DNA of 64,000 bases. Source: Apostichopus japonicus (lineage: Eukaryota; Echinodermata; Holothuroidea; Aspidochirotida; Stichopodidae). Location of the stretch: NCBI RefSeq assembly GCF_037975245.1, contig NC_092577.1:26287398-26351397 (forward strand), given 5' to 3'. The position numbers and the translations under genes were made by a program. This document shows, piece after piece, positions 56,905 through 64,000 of this stretch. Numbering within the stretch: position 1 is the stretch's first letter; each line of letters begins with the position of its first letter. A model generated the notes under the pieces. It was not told where the DNA came from. It did no database searches and was given only the letters and a program-made list of their open reading frames with translations.

Positions 56905-59900
56905 CGCACTTTCGATTTATCGGTACCGCCTTTCGATTTATCGGTACCGCAATATCGATTTATCGGTATCGCACATTCGATTTATCGTTCCCGAACAATC
57001 GATTTATCGGTACCGCAATATCGATTTATCGGTACCGCACAATCTATTAATCGGTACCGCCTTTCGATTTATCGGTACCGCATATTCGATTTATCGGTAC
57101 CGCACATTCGATTTATCGGTATCGCACAATCGATTTATCGGTACCGCACATTCGATTGATCGGTATCGCACATTCGATTAATCGTTATCGCACATTCGAT
57201 TAAACGGTACCGCACTTTCGATTAAACGGTATCGCACATTCGATTTATCGGTAACGCACTTTCGATTTATCGGTACCGCACATTCGATTTATCGGTATCT
57301 TAAATTCGATTAATCGGTATCGCACGTTCGATTTATCGGTACCGCACATTCCATTTATCGGTATCGTACATTCGATTTACCGAAATCGCACATTCGATCT
57401 ATCGGTAACGCACTTTCGATTTATCGGAACCGCACATTCGATTTATCGGCACCGCACATTCGATTTATCGGTACCGCAATATCGATTTATCGGTATCGCA
57501 CATACGATTTATCGGTACCGCACATTCGATTTATCTGTACCGCACATTTGATTTATCGGTATCGCATTTTCGATTAATCGGTATCGCACGTTCTTTTTAT
57601 CGGTACCGCACATTCGATTTATCGGTAACGCATATTCGATTTATCGGTATCGCACATTCCATTATTGGTATCGCACATTCGATTTATCGGTATCGCGAAT
57701 TCGATTTATCGGTACCGCACATTCTATTTATCGGTACCGCAATATCGATTTTTGGTATCGCACATTCGATTGACCGGTATCGCACAATCGATTAATCGGC
57801 ATCTCACATTCTATTTATCGGTACCGCACATTCGATTTATCGGTATCGCAAATTCGATTAATCGGTATCGCACATTCGATTAAACGGTACCGCACTTTCG
57901 ATTAAACGGTATCGCACATTCGATTTATCGGTAACGCATATTCGATTTATCGGCAGCGCACATTCGATTTATCGGCACCGCACATTCGATTTATCGGTAC
58001 CGCACATTCGATTTATCGGTATCGCACAATCGATTTATCGGTACCGCACATTCGATTTATCGGTATCGCACGTTCGATTTATCGGTATCGCACATGCCAT
58101 TATTGGTATCGCTAATTCGATTTATCGGTACCGCACATTCTATTTATCGGTACCGCACGTTCGATTTATCGGTATCGCACATTCGATTAAACGGTTCCGC
58201 ATTTTCGATTGATCGGTATCGCAAATTCGATTAAACGGTACCGCACTTTCGATTTATCGGTATCGCAAATTCGATAAATCGGTATCGCACATTCGATTAA
58301 ACGGTATCGCACATTCGATTTATCGGTAACGCACTTTCGATTTATCGGTACCGCAAGTTCGATTTATCGGTATCGCAAATTCGATTAATCGGTATCGCAC
58401 ATTCAATTAAACGGTATCGCGCCTTCGATTTATCGGTAACGCACTTTCGATTTATCGGAACCGCACATTCGATTTATCGGCACCGCACATTCGATTTATC
58501 GGTACCGCAAATTCGATTTATCGGTATCGCATATTCAAATTATCGGTACAGCACAATCGATTAATCGATACCGCCTTTCGATTTATCGGTACCGCACAAT
58601 CGATTAATCGGTATCGCACGTTCTTTTTATCGGTACCGCACATTCCATTTATCGGTAACGCATATTCGATTTATCGGTATCGCACATTCCATTATTGGTA
58701 TCGCACATTCGATTTATCGGTATCGCGAATTCGATTTATCGGTACCGCACATTCTATTTATCGGTACCGCAATATCGATTTTTGGTATCGCACATTCGAT
58801 TGACCGGTATCGCACAATCGATTTATCGGCATCGCACATTCTATTTATCGGTACCGCACATTCGATTTATCGGTATCGCAAATTCGATTAATCGGTATCG
58901 CACATTCGATTAAACGGTACCGCACTTTCGATTAAACGGTATCGCACAATCGATTTATCGGTAACGCACTTTCGATTTATCGGTACCGCACATTCGATAT
59001 ATCGGTATCCCAAATTCGATTAATCGGTATCGCACATTCGATTAAACGGTATCGCACATTCGATTTATCGGTAACGCACTTTCGATTTATTGGCACCGCA
59101 CATTCGATTTATCGGCACCGCACATTCGATTTATCGGTACCGCACATTCGATTTATCGGTATCGCACAATCGATTTATCGGTACCGCACATTCGATTAAT
59201 CGGTATCGCACGTTCGATTTATCGGTATCGCACATGCCATTATTGGTATCGCTAATTCGATTTATCGGTACCGCACATTCTATTTATCGGTACCGCAATA
59301 TCGATTTATCGGTATCGCAAATTCGATTAATCGGTATCGCACATTCGATTAAACGGTATCGCGCCTTCGATTTATCGGTAACGCACTTTCGATTTGTCGG
59401 AACCGCACATTCGATTTATCGGCACCGCACATTCGATTTATCGGTACCGCAATATCGATTTATCGGTATCGCACATTCGATTTATCGTTCCCGAACAATC
59501 GATTTATCGGTACCGCAATATCGATTTATCGGTACCGCACAATCTATTAATCGGTACCGCCTTTCGATTTATCGGTACCGCACATTCGATTTATCGGTAC
59601 CGCACATTCGATTTATCGGTATCGCACAATCGATTTATCGGTACCGCACATTCGATTGATCGGTACCGCACATTCGATTGATCGGTATCGCACATTCGAT
59701 TAATCGGTACCGCACTTTCGATTAAACGGTATCGCACATTCGATTTATCGGTAACGCACTTTCGATTTATCGGTACCGCACATTCGATTTATCGGTATCT
59801 TAAATTCTATTAATCGGTATCGCACGTTCGATTTATCGGTACCGCACATTCCATTTATCGGTATCGTACATTCGATTTACCGAAATCGCACATTCGATCT

Positions 59901-62900
59901 ATCTGTAACGCACTTTCGATTTATCGGAACCGCACATTCGATTTATCGGCACCGCACATTCGATTTATCGGTACCGCAATATCGATTTATCGGTATCGCA
60001 CATACGATTTATCGGTACCGCACATTCGATTTATCTGTACCGCACATTTGATTTATCGGTATCGCATTTTCGATTAATCGGTATCGCACGTTCTTTTTAT
60101 CGGCACCGCACATTCGATTTATCGGTAACGCATATTCGATTTATCGGTATCGCACATTCCATTATTGGTATCGCACATTCGATTTATCGGTATCGCGAAT
60201 TCGATTTATCGGTACCGCACATTCTATTTATCGGTACCGCAATATCGATTTTTGGTATCGCACATTCGATTGACCGGTATCGCACAATCGATTAATCGGC
60301 ATCGCACATTCTATTTATCGGTACCGCACATTCGATTTATCGGTATCGCAAATTCGATTAATCGGTATCGCACATTCGATTAAACGGTACCGCACTTTAG
60401 ATTAAACGGTATCGCACAATCGATTTATCGGTAACGCACTTTCGATTTATCGGTACCGCACATTCGATTTATCGGTATCCCAAATTCGATTGATCGGTAT
60501 CGCACATTCGATTAAACGGGATCGCACATTCGATTTATCGGTAACGCATATTCGATTTATCGGCACCGCACATTCGATTTATCGGCACCGCACATTCGAT
60601 TTATCGGTACCGCACATTCGATTTATCGGTATCGCACAATCGATTTATCGGTACCGCACATTCGATTAATCGGTATCGCACGTTCGATTTATCGGTATCG
60701 CACATGCCATTATTGGTATCGCTAATTCGATTTATCGGTACCGCACATTCGATTTATCGGTACCGCAATATCGATTTATCGGTATCGCACATTCGATTAA
60801 ACGGTACCGCACTTTCGATTTATCGGTATCGCAAATTCGATAAATCGGTATCGCACATTCGATTAAACGGTATCGCACATTCGATTTATCGGTAACGCAC
60901 TTTCGATTTATCGGTACCGCAAGTTCGATTTATCGGTATCGCAAATTCGATTAATCGGTATCGCACATTCGATTAAACGGTATCGCGCCTTCGATTTATC
61001 AGTAACGCACTTCCGATTTATCGGAACCGCACATTCGATTTATCGGCACCGCACATTCGATTTATCGGTACCGCAATATCGATTTATCGGTATCGCACAT
61101 ACTATTTATCGGTACCGCAAATTCGATTTATCGGTATCGCATATTCGAATTATCGGTACAGCACAATCGATTAATCGGTACCGCCTTTCGATTTATCGGT
61201 ACCGCACATTCGATTAATCGGTATCGCACGTTCTTTTTATCGGTACCGCACATTCGCTTTATCGGTAACGCATATTCGATTTATCGGTATCGCACATTCC
61301 ATTATTGGTATCGCACATTCGATTTATCGGTATCGCGAATTCGATTTATCGGTACCGCACATATTATTTATCGGTACCGCAATATCGATTTTTGGTATAG
61401 CACATTCGATTGACCGGTATCGCACAATCGATGTATCGGTAACGCACTTTCGATTTATCGGTACCGCACATTCGATTTATCGGTATCGTACATTCGATTA
61501 ATCGGTATCGCACATTCGATTAAACGGTATCGCACATTCGATTTATCGGTAACGCACTTTCGATTTATCGGCACCGCACATTCGATTTATCGGCACCGCA
61601 CATTCGATTTATCGGTACCGCACATTCGATTTATCCGTATCGCACAATCGATTTATCGGTACCGCACATTCGATTAATCGGTATCGCACGTTCGATTTCA
61701 CGGTATCGCACATGCCATTATTGGTATCGCTAATTCGATTTATCGGTACCGCACATTCTCTTTATCGGTACCGCAATATCGATTTATCGGTATCGCACAT
61801 TCGATTAAACGGTACCGCAATTTCGATTTATCGGTATCGCAAATTCGATAAATCGGTATCGCACATTCGATTAAACGGTATCGCACATTCGATTTATCGG
61901 TAACGCACTTTCGATTTATCGGTACCGCAAGTTCGATTTATCGGTATCGCAAATTCGATTAATCGGTATCGCACATTCGATTAAACGGTATCGCACCTTC
62001 GATTTATCGGAAACGCACTTTCCATTCATCGGAACCGCACATTCGATTTATCGGCACCGCACATTCGATTTATCGGTACCGCAATATCGATTTATCGGTA
62101 TCGCACATACGATTTATCGGTACCGCACATTCGATTTATCGGTATCGCATATTCGAATTATCGGTACAGCACAATCGATTAATCGGTACCGCCTTTCGAT
62201 TTATCGGTACCGCAATATCGATTTATCGGTATCGCACATTCGATTAATCGGTACCGCCTTTCGATTTATCGGTACCGCACTTTCGATTTATCGGTACCGC
62301 AATATCGATTTATCGGTATCGCAAATTCGATTAATCGGTATCGCACATTCGATTAAACGGTATCGCGCCTTCGATTTATCGGTAACGCACTTTCGATTTA
62401 TCGGAACCGCACATTCGATTTATCGGCACCGCACATTCGATTTATCGGTACCGCAATAGCGATTTATCGGTATCGCACATTCGATTTATCGTTCCCGAAC
62501 AATCGATTTATCGGTACCGCAATATCGAATTATCGGTACCGCACAATCTATTAATCGGTACCGCCTTTCGATTTATCGGTACCGCACATTCGATTTATCG
62601 GTACCGCACATTCGATTTATCGGTATCGCACAATCGATTTATCGGTACCGCACATTCGATTGATCGGTATCGCACATTCGATTAATCGTTATCGCACATT
62701 CGATTAAACGGTACCGCACTTTCGATTAAACGGTATCGCACATTCGATTTATCGGTAACGCACTTTCGATTTATCGGTACCGCACATTCGATTTATCGGT
62801 ATCTTAAATTCTATTAATCGGTATCGCACGTTCGATTTATCGGTACCGCACATTCCATTTATCGGTATCGTACATTCGATTTACCGAAATCGCACATTCG

Positions 62901-62974
62901 ATCTATCTGTAACGCACTTTCGATTTATCGGAACCGCACATTCGATTTATCGGCACCGCACATTTGATTTATCG
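56905..62974 (+). repeat. Mosaic of overlapping 1-kb satellite duplications
   Basis: A segment of about 0.95 kb occurs three times: 56,940-57,914, 59,440-60,414 (spacing 2,500) and about 62,444-63,374 (spacing 5,504). All contain ATCGTTCCCGAACAATCG and TTACCGAAATCGCAC. In addition 57,575-57,920 matches 58,605-58,950 (spacing 1,030), and the region after 60,704 matches that after 61,712 (spacing 1,008). The latter carries the TTCGATTTCACGG monomer otherwise seen at 41,774 and 45,218, linking this region to the 41-48 kb family. Confidence 0.8.
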
Positions 62975-63390
62975 GTACCGCAATATCGATTTATCGGTAT
63001 CGCACATACGATTTATCGGTACCGCACATTCGATTTATCTGTACCGCACATTTGATTTATCGGTATCGCATTTTCGATTAATCGGTATCGCGCGTTCTTT
63101 TTATCGGTACCGCACATTCGATTTATCGGTAACGCATATTCGATTTATCGGTATCGCACATTCCATTATTTGTATCGCACATTCGATTTATCGGTATCGC
63201 GAATTCGATTTATCGGTACCGCACATTCTATTTATCGGTACCGCAATATCGATTTTTGGTATCGCACATTCGATTGACCGGTATCGCACAATCGATTAAT
63301 CGGCATCGCACATTCTATTTATCGGTACCGCACATTCGATTTATCGGTATCGCAAATTCGATTGATCGGTATCGCACATTCGATTAAACG
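62975..63390 (+). repeat. 416-bp tandem duplication, copy 1
   Basis: The monomers from GGTACCGCAATATCG at 62,975 recur in the same order 416 bp later, including ATCTGTACCGCAC, GCATTTTCG, CGTTCTTTTTATC and the TTCCATTATT monomer. In this copy that last monomer is followed by TGTATCGC instead of GGTATCGC. Confidence 0.88.
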
Positions 63391-63806
63391 GTACCGCAAT
63401 ATCGATTTATCGGTATCGCACATACGATTTATCGGTACCGCACATTCGATTTATCTGTACCGCACATTTGATTTATCGGTATCGCATTTTCGATTAATCG
63501 GTATCGCACGTTCTTTTTATCGGTACCGCACATTCGATTTATCGGTAACGCATATTCGATTTATCGGTATCGCACATTCCATTATTGGTATCGCACATTC
63601 GATTTATCGGTATCGCGAATTCGATTTATCGGTACCGCACATTCTATTTATCGGTACCGCACGTTCGATTTTTGGTATCGCACATTCGATTGACCGGTAT
63701 CGCACAATCGATTAATCGGCATCTCACATTCTATTTATCGGTACCGCACATTCGATTTATCGGTATCGCAAATTCGATTAATCGGTATCGCACATTCGAT
63801 TAAACG
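63391..63806 (+). repeat. 416-bp tandem duplication, copy 2
   Basis: It abuts copy 1. It also matches 57,471-57,886 at a spacing of 5,920 bp, including the ATCTCACATTCTATT monomer at 63,721 and 57,801, which copy 1 lacks. Copy 2 may therefore have come from the 57-kb family rather than from its neighbour. Confidence 0.85.
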
Positions 63807-64000
63807 GTACCGCACTTTCGATTAAACGGTATCGCACATTCGATTTATCGGTAACGCATATTCGATTTATCGGCAGCGCACATTCGATTTATCGGCACCG
63901 CACATTCGATTTATCGGTACCGCACATTCGATTTATCGGTATCGCACAATCGATTTATCGGTACCGCACATTCGATTTATCGGTACCGCACATTCTATTT
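63807..64000 (+). repeat. Array continues past the window end
   Basis: The match to 57,887-58,080 (spacing 5,920 bp) continues with the GGCAGCGCAC monomer. The window ends inside a monomer, so the array is cut here and not finished. Confidence 0.85.

Larger units (their letters stand above)
1..64000 (+). repeat. 22-bp satellite DNA array filling the whole window
   Basis: Seen: the same 22-bp unit, halves GGTACCGCACA and TTCGATTTATC, follows itself without a spacer from end to end and always in this orientation. The TCGATTTATCGG stretch across the monomer junction is the most constant part. Recurrent changes are ACC to ATC, AAC or CCC near the start, CACATT to CAATAT, CAAATT, CATATT or CACTTT in the middle, and TTTATC to TTAATC, TTAAAC or TTTATA at the end. 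Composition is about 45% GC with three CpGs per monomer. Known: megabase-scale arrays of short monomers are typical of eukaryotic heterochromatin. Inferred: this is an interior piece of a larger array, since both window ends lie inside it. Its cellular role, for instance at a centromere, cannot be read from the sequence. Confidence 0.98.

Noticed and set aside
59090-59659. Longest open frame, 189 codons
   Set aside because: A run of monomers that happens to lack stop-making variants. Its translation is the repeat cycle throughout, and another open frame overlaps it in a second phase, as expected for this array.
1864-63803. Many open reading frames of 60-190 codons on both strands
   Set aside because: All translate the same 22-residue cycle of the satellite in some phase. 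They start at chance ATGs (for example in TTAATGGG) and stop at variant monomers. They have no ribosome-binding or splice context, no non-repeat domain, and are copied only because their block was copied.
1-64000. CRISPR array
   Set aside because: Repeats abut without unique spacers, the unit is only 22 bp with drifting variants, and there are no cas genes.
1-64000. Telomeric, alpha-satellite or CENP-B-box satellite
   Set aside because: The unit is not a short G-rich telomere motif, has no 171-bp alphoid period, and I find no match to the conserved TTCG/CGGG pattern of the CENP-B box beyond a chance TTCG.
700-64000. Inverted monomers, suggested by TACCGATA in GATTTACCGATATCG
   Set aside because: The surrounding GCACATTCG stays in the plus orientation. 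Two substitutions in the TATCGGTA junction simply resemble its reverse complement.
1-64000. Transposon, LTR or insertion sequence as the source of the larger blocks
   Set aside because: Block ends show no terminal inverted repeats, target-site duplications or coding domains; they are ordinary monomer junctions.
1-64000. Intrinsic DNA curvature from phased A-tracts
   Set aside because: The monomer has ATTTA but no run of four or more A or T in its common form, so classic A-tract bending is not supported. The spacing of about two helical turns alone is not enough.

Overview
The window contains no recognisable gene. All 64,000 bases belong to one satellite array: a 22-bp monomer repeated head to tail in a single orientation from the first base to the last, roughly 2,900 copies. 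The commonest monomer form has two halves, GGTACCGCACA and TTCGATTTATC. Most copies differ from it at a few preferred positions, and scattered copies are 18, 20, 21 or 26 bp long. I see no transposon, RNA gene, CRISPR spacer, telomeric repeat, promoter or unique DNA anywhere. An array of this size and purity points to eukaryotic constitutive heterochromatin (centromeric, pericentromeric, subtelomeric, or a sex or B chromosome). The sequence gives no lineage. The monomer keeps three CpGs per 22 bp with little CpG decay, which argues against a heavily CpG-methylated germline such as that of vertebrates.

Above the monomer level the array is a mosaic of segmental duplications from about 0.4 to 6 kb. 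Many are directly adjacent head-to-tail pairs joined in monomer register. Clear pairs by eye, with spacing: 5,640/9,591 (about 3.95 kb), 12,205/14,575 (2,370 bp), 19,390/20,287 (897 bp), 21,845/22,851 (1,006 bp), 27,701/29,961 (about 2.26 kb), 41,338/44,782 (3,444 bp), 50,541/53,788 (3,247 bp) and 62,975/63,391 (416 bp). Dispersed copies include 1-2,130 versus 10,855-12,984, about 21.8-28.6 kb versus about 31.4-37.4 kb, and 38.4-41.5 kb versus 47-50 kb. Where copies differ in length, the difference is a whole number of monomers.

The left third (to about 21 kb) and the rest carry different monomer variants, so at least two sub-families can be told apart. An ordered word of five diagnostic monomers (about 110 bp) recurs across both, which suggests an ancestral higher-order unit. 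Because 22 is not a multiple of 3, an unmutated array is open in all six frames; the many short open frames of 60-190 codons are a by-product of this and are not annotated as genes. Block boundaries were set by eye and are good to about one or two monomers.
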